A stretch of 64,000 nt of DNA from Bemisia tabaci (Eukaryota > Arthropoda > Insecta > Hemiptera > Aleyrodidae): positions 11,551,480 to 11,615,479 of the forward strand of contig NC_092802.1 of assembly GCF_918797505.1 (NCBI RefSeq). Direction: 5' to 3'. A program made the translations under genes and the position numbers. The notes beneath the pieces were generated by a model. The model was not told the DNA's origin and did no database searches. It saw only the letters and a program-made list of their open reading frames with translations. Positions 15,501-27,179 of the stretch are shown here, piece after piece. How positions within the stretch are numbered: position 1 is the stretch's first letter; every line of letters begins with the position of its first letter.

Positions 15501-18500
15501 CAGTAAAATTTAAATGTTTTTATTATTTTCCTTCTAACTTACTTAAGTTTCCTCATTTCACACGACCCTGCGGTACGTCACGTACAGCATAGGTGCATAC
15601 CCCTCTTTCCTGTTGACAACCCCGCCCCCCTCTGACATCTGTACTTTCGTTATAATCCTTGTTCGCGCTTACGCTACAGTTGGCCGCCCAAAAGTTCCAA
15701 ACCTTCAATGGTGTATTGAATTCATCATAATAATTATTAGTTTTACTATGAATTCCTCCGACGCAAAAAGACCCGCTCCCCGAGCTGCCGCCATTACACA
15801 GCCCAATCCCTCACGTAAAGCGCTTCGCGGCGCGGCGACTGTGCTCCCATCGTAACTTCCCTCATATGTGAGATGTCCCATTCCGCAATGTTTTTAAAAA
15901 CCCTTGAATGTACAGATTTCGCCAAGCTCTGTCCTATTCGTATATTTTTATGTGAGTGTATGCATACATACGATAAAAATTGTCTTCACTTTGTATGCGT
16001 GAAGTATCCGTTAGTTCCGTGCTGGCGGTCATATATCCATTTGCGCTCTTTGTAGAAAGCAGGGAAGAGGAGGTGGGTCAGTTTCCCCTCCTATTATTTA
16101 TTTTATATTACGTTAATTTATTTTTGCTCTCCAGAAATGATTTAAATAACTTCTCACGATTGATGGCATATTTGCTGTATTGATATGACCTATTCAGGGA
16201 TGGTGTTTTGCATAGAAACTCAATTTTCTGTAAATATTGCTATTTTTTACACTTTTAAATAAAGCCGTGTCAAACCCAAAAATTATGGAAATTTTTGGAA
16301 CAAGGTATCCTCTCTTATAGTAAATTTTATGTACTTTTACGTGGTCACAGTGGTTTTTTGATTAAACACTTTTAAAATGCTTAAAAATTAGGAAAATGGA
16401 GCTAAAAACGGCCTTTTTTCAGAAAAATGTCATTTTTGATCCCAGAAGAAATTATCCTACCGGCAAATATAATTACTTAAAAATATGTTGAACACACTAT
16501 TCTAGACCAAAATTTAACGTACTTTTCAGTTACATCATTTATTTCAACTTTAAAGTTCATTTTAAAGCGATGAAATCTCAAAAATAACTAAAAAAATTAC
16601 ATTTCATCATTATTTTTTAAACTTTTTTTAAACCAAAATTCAGTGCTAAGGCCCCTCAAAAAGGTTTTACGGCAACTTTCAATTGCCCTATGTTATAGGA
16701 AATTTCATGAACTTTTCATTTCGCACCTTGTTTTCTCTCTTAAACTCCTTTTAACACGTGAAAAATAAGAAAAACAGCGGGAAAATTTTTTTCGGGCAAA
16801 TTGCACTTTTTTTCAACATTGCCTCTGCATTTTCACGAGAGACGCCAAAAATACAAATAAAGGTACATTTCTTACATAAAATTTTACCAGCTTTTTGCTG
16901 ATTACCATGGTTTGATGAATAAAATTGTTTGCAGCCAAGAAAAACCAAAAAAACCTGAGACAAAACCTTGTTATTGAATAATTTGTAAATTTTTACCGTC
17001 TCAAAAATTGGCTTCTAAGTACACTTAAATACCTTCAAAAATTTATTCATTTACATTTTTTTCACTTTCATGTGCTATTACATTGGTACCATAAAATTTA
17101 CTTCAAACAAAAATTACTAAACTTGAAAATTTTGGGTATATGTTAAGAAAAATGTTCGTAACCGAGCAGCTGGGTTTTCCAATAGACAACTTTAACGCCA
17201 TATCTAACCCTCTTTAAAAAATTCGGAACAGTAATTTCAGGTATGCAATTTTTGGGAAATTTTATGCACTAAATGATTATTACCATCGTTGAATCGTATT
17301 CTCAATTTCCAGCTGTAAAGAAGCCGAAAATCGTTGAAATTCTGAAATTTCTAGAGAAATCAGTTTTCAGCGTAATTCCCTTAAATACGCTTTTCGGGTA
17401 CATGTTGTAAAATTTAAAGGAAAACCAGTGTGTTATTCGTCTTGAAAATTTTATCACCTTTCTAAAAAGTATATATAAGTTATACTTTTTTCGAAAAATA
17501 ATTGATCGAAAGCGTTGGAAACGGAAAAAAACAACTGAATTTGTTGTTAAATATTGATTTCATACTTTTGAATGATTCGTCTCACAATGAGGTCATATAA
17601 GATGAAAAGGTAAAATGAATGGGTATACTTATGTAAAATTTAGCGTACTTTTCAGTGGTGCCGTTGTTTTTTACCTTAAATTAATTATTTTGACCTAAAA
17701 TTGGTCAAGAACGCGAAAAATCGTGAATTTTCAGCAGATTTTGCCGGTTGTTGTTTTTTAAATATTAAAATTCGGAAAGAAAAAAATAAGAAAAGCCTAA
17801 GTTTTGTATATGATTCTTAATCAAAATTTTATGATCTTTCAAACTGATGTGTTGCAATTTTTTGTTTGACGCATTATTTTTGAGTTATAAAGGGAAATCC
17901 GAATGTACGTCCTCTTTGAAAATCGCCTTAAGCCGCCATTTTGAAAAACTGCGATTTGACCACTTTCCCGGTGGAATTTTTTGGTAAACTTTTTTTTCTG
18001 TCTTATTGGGTACCTAGAGACCCTATATACCAAAGGAAAAGTTTGTGCTAATTTGTCCGAGGTAAAAAGCTAGAATGACTGGACTAGAACAACATAACTA
18101 CTATTGATCACTAGGGTGCGTCAAAAAAAATGAAAGTCTGAAATGTTCCGCTCCCCAGGCGGCAATCGATGACGTTTGGTAAAAAAACATGTTTGCCAAA
18201 ATTTGGGCCAATTTCAATCATTTTAAATGGTGCCAAAGGTCAATTTTGTGATGAAATTATGATATTTTGGTTTAGACCTCGATTTCGTACAAAAAACTCG
18301 ATTTTACGCTGAAATCGTGCGTTTATGAGAAAAATGTCAAAGAACTCGACTTGTAGAGGATGAAATTTTACACTAGGAGGACGTCTTTGTAACCGATAAA
18401 AATCAAATTGAACTAGAAAAACTCAACTCGGTATTTATTTTTTTGGTCCTCAGAATTTCCGAGGTCTTACTAAGTAGAGGTTTAAAAGACTCATTTTTCA

Positions 18501-21500
18501 CGAAAATAAGTCGAAAGAGGGTATAAATGAACTGTAGGCAAGTGTTGAGGATGCAAATGTCATCAGAACTTCCTCAGTTTCAAAAAAAGTTCCAACTATT
18601 TTGCACAATCCTCCAAAAAGTGTACGACTCGAGAAGCAGGATCGTGCTATAATAGTAGGGGGAAAGTGCGGTTTGACCGGGAAAAATTGCGTAACAAACT
18701 TTCCCTATGTAATCATCATCAGTAGGCCCCCCTGAACAACTTCCTAAAAGTTAAAAATGGCCCGACCCCGGAATATCCCTCAAAAAAGTTAAAATTGAAA
18801 ATGGCGGCCGTAATAAGAGGGTCCGGGAAATCGGTATTTTAAAATGCTCATTCTGTCTCATCATGTGAGGTAGCAATTCCTATGCAATTTTGGTCGTAGA
18901 TTTCATAAATAAATTCCGCAAGGCCCTCCGGCTAAAGGGGGCGCTCCAAATCAAAGATGGCGGCCAAATGTGAAAGGCAGGAGGTTGCATTTTTTTAAAT
19001 ATTCACCGAAGGAACAAGGAAAGTGAAGTGTCTTTATTTTTATGTATTTATGGCCAAGAAACTTAAATTTGATGTTATAAATGTATTTAATAAAGGAAAT
19101 TAAAGGAAACATACGACTACCGAGAGAAACGTAAGCTCAGAAGGGGCCTTGCGGAATTCATTTATGAAATCTACGACCAAAATTACATAGGAAATGCTAC
19201 CTCACATGATGAGACAGAATGAGCATTTTAAAATACCGATTTCCCGGACCCTCTTATTACGGCCGCCATTTTCAATTTTAACTTTTTTGAGGGATATTCC
19301 GGGGTCGGGCCATTTTTAACTTTTAGGAAGTTGTTCAGGGGGGCCTACTGATGATGATTACATAGGGAAAGTTTGTTACGCAATTTTTCCCGGTCAAACC
19401 GCACTTTCCCCCTACTATTATAGCACGATCCTGCTTCTCAAGTCGTACACTTTTTGGAGGATTGTGCAAAATAGTTGGAACTTTTTTTGAAACTGAGGAA
19501 GTTCTGATGACATTTGCATCCTCAACACTTGCCTACAGTTCATTTATACCCTCTTTCGACTTATTTTCGTGAAAAATGAGTCTTTTAAACCTCTACTTAG
19601 TAAGACCTCGGAAATTCTGAGGACCAAAAAAATAAATACCGAGTTGAGTTTTTCTAGTTCAATTTGATTTTTATCGGTTACAAAGACGTCCTCCTAGTGT
19701 AAAATTTCATCCTCTACAAGTCGAGTTCTTTGACATTTTTCTCGTAAACGCACGATTTCAGCGTAAAATCGAGTTTTTTGTACGAAATCGAGGTCTAAAC
19801 CAAAATATCATAATTTCATCACAAAATTGACCTTTGGCACCATTTAAAATGATTGAAATTGGCCCAAATTTTGGCAAACGTGTTTTTTTACCAAACGTCA
19901 TCGATTGCCGCCTGGGGAGCGGAACATTTCAGACTTTCATTTTTTTTGACGCACCCTATTGATCACCCTTGAAAGATTAGTGCTTTCATGAATGGATTGC
20001 AACGTTTGGTTTTTTTCTGATGAATCCTGTCTGTATGATCATTAAACTGATAAGTATAAAAATAAGGCACCTGCAGAGGTAAAAAGAGTGAAAAGATAAC
20101 CGATTTCTGAAGAAAATTGGAGAAATCAAACCACCACTTTAAATATGGCCTCAAAGCGTGTAGGCGTGCATACAATCTATGGATCGACAATCAGGGGGGA
20201 GAAATTGCCGATTGTGATAAGTGCAAGAGTGACTAATGACTTACAGGACACACATTAGATTCGTTGGTGATGAAACTTTCAACGCTGTCGTTGTGCTTGG
20301 AGAGAGACATACACAAGAGAAGAGCATCTCTAGCTTGCTGGCCGATTGGTCCTTCGCGGTGAATGAACGGGATGAGCAGTGAGAAAATCACAAACCTGCC
20401 AATGAGCAAGGAACGTCCAGTTTTAAATGACAAACGAATGAAAACCAACAAATGACAGGTCGAAAAATTGCAATTAAAATTTGCTGATTTGTACGTCTTT
20501 AGGCTGAATTTTGATGTAATTTTAACTGACCAATATTGAAGCTGTGAGCCATACTAAAGATGTATTCAAGTTGTGGTAAAAAACAATATTTCAATGGTAA
20601 CAATGTACACAAATTTAAACATCTAACTTAAAGCTCTTACGACAACCCAGTTCTAGACACCAAAGTGGAGCGGGTATATGACATAATTTCTTTAGTTCAG
20701 AATGGCCATGAGACGAGGAGGACTTAAAGTACTGTAGCAAAATAACCAAAAACCGAACAGATAAAGAAAGTTTTCTTCATGGGTTAGAAAATAAATATTT
20801 TTACCAAAAATTCTGATGATAACAGATGTTTCAATCAAGACTTATTACTGCTGTCAAGTTTCAAGTTGGATGATTTCCTCTAAAAAGTATCAGGTACCAG
20901 AGGTTAATGAAGTTCTTAGCTTCCTCATTTTTCAAACTGGCCTTTCATTTAAAAACCATTTTCCCCCAATATTTTTAAAACTACAACCCTTGTCATGTCT
21001 TTACTTTACGAATTGCCTTGATTTCACACAAAAAAATCGGTCAACTGCACCGCAACTTTACAAAATGCACGCAAATTTCACTGGGTTTTTCAATGAAACA
21101 TGAGATTTCAAATTTGATGCAAACTTGCCTTCACAATTTTTACAGCCTTCCCATTTTCTCGTGTGAGTGGCCATGCAGCCATGCAATCATGATCACATTA
21201 TTATACGAAAGTTCCTAAACCAATGAGAATTACGATAAACAAATCTTCCATCGAAGATTCTAGTAAAGGAGACTGAAAACCATGATTAAGTCTCTAAATT
21301 CTCCAATGTTCCTGATATTTTTCTTTTTCCTCTTTATTCTTAAATAATTGACAATATCCAATTTTTGGTTTTCAACCAGCCTGGCGATAGGTAAGCAAGT
21401 TTGAAAAGCATGCCACACTGCATGTAACATTATTAGATTTCAGAAGTAATAGTAAAAATACCTGTTTTGACTTGGTTCCTGAAGCGACGGAAAGAACAGC

Positions 21501-23518
21501 TCAATCAGTTCTGACTGTTGCATGAAAGAGACGCAAAGTAGATTCAGTAAAGCGACAAGCCGTTTTTCAGCCTCAACAGAAAAACACTGATCAACACAAG
21601 ATGACAGTAGCCTTAGCAGCGGCCTTAGAAACGATTCATGAATCAGCAGCTCATTCCGCGAGTGACTCATTAACGACTCGTAAAGTTTGAACTGCTCCAG
21701 CTTCAGGGAATTATTGAATCTGAAAATCGAAAAATATGTTCCTCTTAGTGTTCAAAGCATGATGTACGTTACTAGATTTCAGATTTCATTTATTAATAAA
21801 AGAAAAAACATAATACAAATTAAGTTAAGGCCACTACAAATAAAAATGCCAAGAGGTCTAGGTTTTGAAATCCCTAATTTTGTGTGAGAGCTATGCTTTA
21901 ATAGTGGATAAATCAATTCCTATTTTCAAAGAGTACATTTAAGACCAGAATAAATTGTCAGGATAATGTAGAAATAATTGGATTGCATTTTGCAAAAAGG
22001 AACCACTAGCATTGCAATGTTGCTAAGATTGTGCAACTTCTTTTGTCTTGGAGGAAAAACCCGATTATCCATTAATAGTTTCTATTTTACTCGCTAAAAA
22101 CTGTAAATTTGAGACAAAAATTACCATCTAAATTTCATAGTTTTTCACGATTTCCGCAATTTTATTGCAAAAGATGAAGTTGCACAATCTTAGCATCATT
22201 GCAATGCTAGTGGTTCCTTTTTGCAAAATGCAATCCAATTGGGATCTACCATTACTTACTGCGAAAAAAATTGCATAAGAGGATTTTGCAAAAACTTCAA
22301 GGAATGATGTCAATTTGTTCTTGTTTAAAAAATAACATAGAGGCAGAGATTTGCAGACCTCGCAAACGAGATATGTAATTGCGGACTTACGCTGTCGATA
22401 TGTAACTCTATCATTCTTTGCTGAAATAATTATCTTAAGATTTTATATGCTAAAACATCATTGAACTTTCGAGTTTAAAGAACTAAAACATAAACATACC
22501 GGCCAGTAATAAGGCTCCAGTCGTAAATACATTCCAACAGATCTTCACTTAAAAGATACTCCAGGCAGGGGCTGTCTTTGAATTCCGACCGAAACTCTAA
22601 CAACAGCAGCGATATCATTTGGTCAATATGATTTACGACAATCAACACATCATCTTGTTTGGTAACACATTTCTCCTGCTGAAAAATACATACCGTGGGG
22701 TTACTCTACAAACTTTGCTGATACAGTTGACAGAAAAATCTTTGCGAATAAGAAAGAGAGGCTGTTACGTTGAACTGTGACTGACAGCAAAAGTGAATCG
22801 AAGACAGAGTTACTTGATAGATCAACTGTACTTAGGCGAAAGCTAACATCTCTCAGTTTAGCGGCTTCAGTGTCACTGAGTACAATACTAGATACTAACC
22901 CACAACTTTCAGTCTGAGTTAGATGATGTCAGTCAATTGTTCATGTTTAAGGAAAACTTAAAATAGAAAATTGATAAGTACTTCGGACCCTATGTTGACA
23001 ACAGTAATTCGGGTTCGTTCGACTGAGCTAAACAGAAATTAGGTTAAGTTATTGTGCTAAGCTCCATTCCAACATTACTATAACAGTGCGTGAAAATATT
23101 AAGTATATTTGCTGATTTTCGGGTGCTCTAACAAGGATTGATGATAAATCACACATAAGTGCATCTTATAAGATGAGTACAGCACATGTGTGCATAATTT
23201 GATCCTCGTGGAAAATACTTAAACCCTGAACTTACTATCACAAGTCAGAACGCAGAGTGTGCATTACGGCAATAAATACGGATTATGTTTATCAGGAAAT
23301 GAAGACAGAGCCTAAGAGGGCAATTTCAATGGCAGTTTGAAAATCTGGATTGATAAGCTTCATGAACTTACTTGTGTGCGTTCGATTATTTCGAATGCTT
23401 GCTGCCAATGTTTCTTGAAGCTGTCGTAACATGCTGACGGATCAAATTCTTTCGCGGGTGGACTGCCTCGGTGCCTAGTGATTGATGATCTGAAAGAGCT
23501 ACTTTTTAACCAGCTCAT
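567..23518 (-). CDS. FHIP: FHIP (FAM160-type) FHF complex subunit, 5' part
   Basis: FHIP proteins join AKTIP/FTS and Hook to link early endosomes to dynein. The reading frame joins without a stop through 11 exons: 23372-23518, 22500-22678, 21462-21719, 20245-20395, 12556-12801, 7386-7553, 5701-5894, 4764-4900, 3657-3783, 1545-1723 and 567-745, about 655 residues. The start fits the family: MSWLKSSSF, then DPSACYDSFKKHWQQAFEII. Further family blocks are VVNHIDQM (exon 2), LRPLLRLLSSC (exon 3), IPFIHREGPIGQQARDALLL (exon 4), LATGLSGLYSRLPRKL (exon 5), LNCEDIMLDLVLRHLVPCTH (exon 7) and NLHLTGLVSRLAVYPQPL (exon 11). Exons 8-10 code for a low-complexity, Gly/Ser-rich linker. After exon 11 a GT donor (566-565) leads out of the window, so the C-terminus is missing. 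The start codon is the only in-frame ATG that matches the family N-terminus. Family identity is secure; the choice of FHIP1 rather than FHIP2 rests on the N-terminus. Confidence 0.93.
746..1544. other. FHIP: FHIP intron 10
   Basis: Exons 10 and 11 join in phase across this intron (ATA G|GT TTG). It contains an open frame of 158 codons at 941-1417 on the minus strand that I do not recognise and that is not needed by the gene. Confidence 0.6.
1801..2348. mobile_element. MITE family B, copy 1
   Basis: Palindromic element with terminal inverted repeats GGACCACTAGACAAGGTACG and its complement, flanked AAT on the left and ATT on the right. It lies in FHIP intron 9. Other copies are at 10453-10904 and 47808-48347. 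There is no transposase frame. Confidence 0.85.
3047..3335. mobile_element. possible mariner-like remnant
   Basis: It starts TACGAGGTGTGGTCAAAAAG, which resembles a mariner-type terminal repeat from memory. The minus-strand frame (about 85 codons) has no clear transposase motif. The right end was not found. Confidence 0.35.
3651..3657 (-). promoter_or_regulatory. FHIP: GC-AG splice donor of FHIP intron 9
   Basis: On the minus strand exon 9 ends AACAG and the intron starts GCAAGT. The only way to keep the frame into exon 10 (AG|A CTA GGA, giving Arg-Leu-Gly) is a GC donor. All the other FHIP junctions I placed are GT-AG. The rest of the donor matches the strong consensus, as is usual for GC-AG introns. 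Confidence 0.8.
4281..4533. mobile_element. 253-bp palindromic MITE
   Basis: Inverted termini of about 40 bp begin GGACCGCGTTAAGCAGAAAG at the left and match in complement at the right. ATTT lies on both outer sides (4277-4280, 4534-4537), a possible target-site duplication. It sits in FHIP intron 8. Confidence 0.85.
5124..5415. mobile_element. palindromic MITE related to family C
   Basis: Inverted ends CAGCCTGATTGTTGAAAT and complement, with arms of about 110 bp. The end sequence resembles family C (GGGCTGATTNTTGAAAT). It lies in FHIP intron 7. Confidence 0.8.
6074..6961. mobile_element. MITE family A, copy 1, split by another element
   Basis: The left part (6074-6274) and right part (6914-6961) match family A, whose ends read CTGCCGTGCTAAGGAA and complement. 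The middle is a separate palindrome at 6275-6913. It lies in FHIP intron 6. Confidence 0.75.
6275..6913. mobile_element. 639-bp palindromic element nested in family A copy
   Basis: Inverted ends GGACCCC...GGGGTCC extend about 170 bp with mismatches, for example GGGAAGCTGCACCATGACCG near the left end. The flanks are AAA and TTT. It interrupts the family A copy, so it is the younger of the two. Confidence 0.75.
10453..10904. mobile_element. MITE family B, copy 2
   Basis: Ends GGACCACAAGGCAAGGTACG and complement, flanked AAT and ATT as in the other copies. It is shorter (452 bp) and more diverged than copies 1 and 3. Confidence 0.8.
11443..11678. mobile_element. MITE family A, copy 2 (diverged)
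   Basis: The left end CAGCCATGCTAAAGAAAAAC, the inner blocks (GTTGCCAAATT, TTGAAATTTTCAGATATTTT) and a decayed right end match family A. Confidence 0.7.
14416..14439 (+). repeat. 24-base poly-G run
   Basis: An uninterrupted run of 24 G inside the 4.4-kb element, able to form quadruplexes. Run length may be uncertain in the assembly. Confidence 0.85.
14500..15010. repeat. degenerate tandem repeat with AAGATGGCGG motifs
   Basis: Three to four diverged units of about 140-160 bp each contain TTTTCATGAAA, an AATTCGAATT-type block and paired AAGATGG(C/T)GG boxes. Confidence 0.7.
18112..19958. mobile_element. 1.85-kb giant palindrome with 8-bp TSD
   Basis: The ends read TAGGGTGCGTC...GACGCACCCTA. 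Arms of about 810 bp are nearly identical and flank a loop of about 220 bp. TTGATCAC is repeated exactly at 18104-18111 and 19959-19966. An 8-bp duplication and a TAGGG end fit a hAT-type non-autonomous element. No transposase frame is present. It lies in FHIP intron 4. Confidence 0.9.
20396..21461. other. FHIP: FHIP intron 3, nothing recognised
   Basis: AT-rich intron. I see no repeat family or extra exon. Confidence 0.5.
21980..22236. mobile_element. 257-bp palindromic MITE
   Basis: Ends GGATTGCATTTTGCAAAAAG and complement, arms about 60 bp, flanked AATT on both sides. It lies in FHIP intron 2. Its ends resemble those of the elements at 56323-56460 and 63335-63591. Confidence 0.85.
22679..23371. 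other. FHIP: FHIP intron 1, nothing recognised
   Basis: AT-rich intron between the first two coding exons. I recognise no exon or repeat family in it. Confidence 0.5.
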
Positions 23519-24707
23519 GATCGACTAACTTAAAAACTAACTTGTTGACAATCGTAATCATGCTATGATGCGCCAAGCTCAAAAGAGGTTAGCAAAACAG
23601 AGATGAGGGAAACTGTCGACATCCGAGGGGAAAGTTTCGAAAAAAGATGTCTGACATAGTTTTGTAGATTCATAGAGAACAGTAATATATATGAAAAGAT
23701 AAAAAACACATTCTATTGAGGATAAACAAAACAAAATCTTTACTCAAGGACTAGCTTCATAACCTCTATCTTTCTTCGTTTCGTTAATAACACGAGAAAA
23801 AGCGCGACGAATTCGATGATTTCATTCAAACTTCGAGCAAAAGAGACGGTTCGTAAATAAAATCAACACAATAACTAAAAAGATGATAAAATCCGATAAA
23901 ACTGGGACGACGCCCTAAAAGTGAAAGACTCATAAGTTCGGAAGACAAGACAACACCATTCCGGAATCGCGGAATCTGCAGTTGCATCCGTCGGAACCTT
24001 GTTGCCGTATGGTGCAAAAACTATGCCATTAATTTGATCTTGCACCCGTCATGAATAATTCATAAGAAAATAATGAGAATAGAGAATCCTCGGATGCAAG
24101 CAAGAAGATGATACCATCAGTTGCTGTAATCGGCAGAATTTGAATATCGCTAAAATGAAATAAAATGGAAACTCTACGTTCTCGCAAGTCAACTTGGCAA
24201 CAGAGTGAAGCTTTGAGCTTGAGCAAACAAAATTTTGGGGGGCCAAAAACACCTGTCTAAATTCTATTTTCGTCCGTTTTCTGTCAATGGATTTTTAGAA
24301 CTTACTTCTCCAGCCTTCCGTTTGGTTTTTGGTTCGCTTCAGTATTTGTCATTTTTTTCTTGCTAATGCTCCTAGTGGACTCGGCATATGCACACAGCGC
24401 AGATCAGAACAAAACGCAATAGTTTAATTCCGTCGGAAAATACACTAAAAGGGCTGTCATGGGAGATGAGGTCTATATTCAAAAAAACAATATCAATCGG
24501 GAAATTTGAAGATGTACGATGAATTTTCCTCCTACGCATGCATTTATTAAAGGTCCAGAGGCTTCGGTTTAAAAATCGTACTTTATTATATAACCATTCA
24601 CAAAAAATAAATTGCAGATTCTCTTTTCGCCTTCAAAAATCTTCGCGGCAATTATCAGTACATACAAGTGCTTTAGGCACTTGAAGGCGTTTTATGTGTG
24701 CCTCAGT
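23519..24707. other. upstream region of FHIP
   Basis: Intergenic DNA upstream of the FHIP start codon, probably containing its promoter and 5' UTR. I could not assign a TATA box or initiator with confidence. Confidence 0.4.
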
Positions 24708-25604
24708 CAGGGCCGGATTTTCCCTATTGCCGCCCATAGGCCGTCTGAATTTTGCAGCCCCCTTCTCATTCATTTTGAAACATCAATAAAAACCATCAAG
24801 TGAACGTGTCAGCGGGGGAGGTAGGTATGCATAAGACGCGTTTACTCGTGTTGAACACATTTTTTGGGAAAGCCCTGTCAACACTACCAGCAAAAGGTCA
24901 CGGAACTTTGCGCGGAAGTCAAGTTTCGTAAACCTATCTCTTAATGGACTAGGCCTTCCATTTATAAGAAGTGAACGAAAAAATTATGAAAGAACGAACA
25001 TAAAATTTGGTTTAATGATTTTAACTTCCGCCACCGCGCCGCGCCGACCGCACCGTGTTTGGCGCAATGCGTGAAGTATTCACGCAGTCTTGTAGGCGCT
25101 ATGCGTTTCACGCTGACCGCACTGTGTTTGGCGCAATGCGTGAAGTATTCATGCATTCTTGTAGGCGCTATCCGTTTCACGCTGACCACAATAACCGCAC
25201 TGTGTTTGACGCAATGCGTGAAGTATTCGTGCAGTTTTGTAGACGCAAACATGTATTACATGCCGATTGCTGCGCCGAGGGCTTTTCCTTTTCATCTCAA
25301 GTCCTCGTCATAATTTCTCCCTAAGTCGCGCCGTTCCAGGCCAAATTGTGTGTTTGGTTTCTCTCTTAACTCGACTAATTAAAGGTGCTGTCTATTGTAT
25401 CACTGGAAGACGCCAAAATTAGAAATAACTATACTCTCAGGAAATGAGAGATTTCGCAGCCTTTTCTTGCTTGTAATTTTTTTTCAAATCCGATTTTTTT
25501 CATACCTTCATTTAAAAAAAATTGCAAAATTTGCCGCCCCCTAGATTTGCCGCCATGGGCCGTGGCCCATGTGGCGGTGTGGCCACCCCCTTAATCCGGC
25601 CCTG
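24708..25604. mobile_element. non-autonomous hAT-like element, copy 1
   Basis: Ends CAGGGCCGGATT...AATCCGGCCCTG with an exact 8-bp duplication GCCTCAGT (24700-24707, 25605-25612), the hAT signature. It carries an internal tandem repeat at about 25050-25250 and no transposase frame. A second copy is at 51855-52719. Confidence 0.92.
25050..25250. repeat. about 70-bp satellite unit, array in hAT copy 1
   Basis: Three units share GCGTGAAGTATTC and TTGTAGGCGC. The same unit occurs in the second hAT copy, in the element at 50204-50754 and in the element at 41562-43390. Confidence 0.85.
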
Positions 25605-26573
25605 GCCTCAGTAATGTAATTCTTTCGATACTTGGGACAGGAACACTGCTTACGACATGTATTATGCGTTAATAGATGTACCCTTTTCTGTTTACCGACA
25701 TCTATTTTCTATGAGCATTTTCCAAAAAAGTTAAACTCTTAGTGGATTTTCTGAATTATTGATTAATTACCATTGGTACTTATTCAGAGATTTTTTGTAA
25801 AACCGAAATATAGCAGAGGTTGTAATGATGAAATTGTTTGATTCTTAAAACCTTAAAGTGTAGCATTCTATGAAAATTGCATGGTAGACTCCTACTTCAG
25901 AAGTTGTAACTTCTGATATACTACTGATTGCAGATCATTCTATCTTTAAGGTCCAGGGACTCCAGGGGCCAAATAGACTTCCTAATTAATTTTTCAAAAT
26001 AGAGGATGTGTTGACCAAAAGCCAAGGTACAGCAATTTTTTTTTTCTTTTCCTTTTTTTAATATGTAGGTACGTATCTTTTTGAGATTATGGGCAGGAGA
26101 AAATGTAAAGGCTATGGCTAAAAATTCATTTTAAAGTTCTGTACCTAATGAGTAATGAATTTTTATTTTTCTCTGGCCTACTTAAATTATCAGAATATTG
26201 GACTTTTATTTGATGCAGACTGCCTTTGACCCTAATACGTCTATTGGATCCTGTTTGGATAATTTCTAGAATTTTAACACTTTTTTTGTGCTTAAAAGCC
26301 CAAAATTAACAAAATTGTGCTTAGCTTAGTGGAAGGCTTTTACATTGGCCCCAAAAAAATAAAATATGATTTTTCTGGGGTGCTTCCACAAGGGCATGAC
26401 TGCATTTCAAGATGTGCTCTAAGTATTATTGCATCTCCACGTTTTTCAGGTGCAAAATTAAATGGTTACACCCCTATGGCTTGCTCTTAGAGCAACAATC
26501 AGTTGTAATGATACTGAGATTAATACCTTATCTATTATTTTATCTCTATACATCTCCATGATTAAGTAATGAT

Positions 26574-27171
26574 CAAAGAGAAAACAAAAGCTCAAATTTA
26601 AATTGCTGAGTGGCACCCCCAACTTTTAGGAGTTGTCACTGATTGGTTGATCCACCTGGTGCCTACTTTCTGGAGCCCTCATATATTAAAATACGGGGCT
26701 CATTTTCCATCGAATATCTTGAAAACAAGGAAAAATTTATGTGTCAGAGATTTCAGAAATTAATACTCCCGATTTTTCTGAAGAGATTGATGGGTAATAC
26801 AGGACACTTTTTTCTCAAACACACTTAATAGTTCGACTTGGAATTTTTTTCAACTTCAAGTAAGTGACACTTGGTGTCATGAAAAAACAAAATTCCAAGT
26901 TGAATGGTTCAGTGTGTTTGAGGAAAAAGTGTCATGTATTATCCATCAATCTCTTCAGAAAAATCTTAAGTATTGATTTCTGAAATCTTCGTTGTATCAA
27001 TTTTTCCTTGTTTTCGAGATATTGTTTATGGACAACGGAACCCTGTAATATTTTCCATAAGGGCTCCAGAAAGTGGCCACCATAGGCGGAACAGCCAATC
27101 AGAGACAACTCTTAAAAGTAGGGGGTGCCACTCGGACCGCAATTCAAATTCTGGCTTTTGTTTTCTCTTTG
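26574..27171. mobile_element. 598-bp palindrome with 8-bp TSD
   Basis: Ends CAAAGAGAAAACAAAAGC and complement, arms close to 300 bp. GTAATGAT is duplicated exactly at 26566-26573 and 27172-27179. The 8-bp duplication suggests hAT-type transposition. Confidence 0.88.
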
Positions 27172-27179
27172 GTAATGAT

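Larger units (their letters stand above)
13707..18084. mobile_element. 4.4-kb non-autonomous TIR element in FHIP intron 4
   Basis: The left end GTCCAGTCATTCTAGC and, after a short variable spacer, ACCTCGGACAAATTAGCACA recur inverted at 18045-18084. TA lies on both outer sides (13705-13706, 18085-18086), consistent with a TA duplication. Inside are a degenerate tandem repeat with AAGATGGCGG motifs (14500-15010), a 24-G run and AT-rich sequence with no frame above about 130 codons. No transposase is visible. Confidence 0.7.

Noticed and set aside
25050..25324. Overlapping 84-96 codon frames, or a CRISPR array, at the tandem repeats
   Set aside because: They are a satellite inside a hAT-like element: no spacer pattern, and the frames follow the repeat period.
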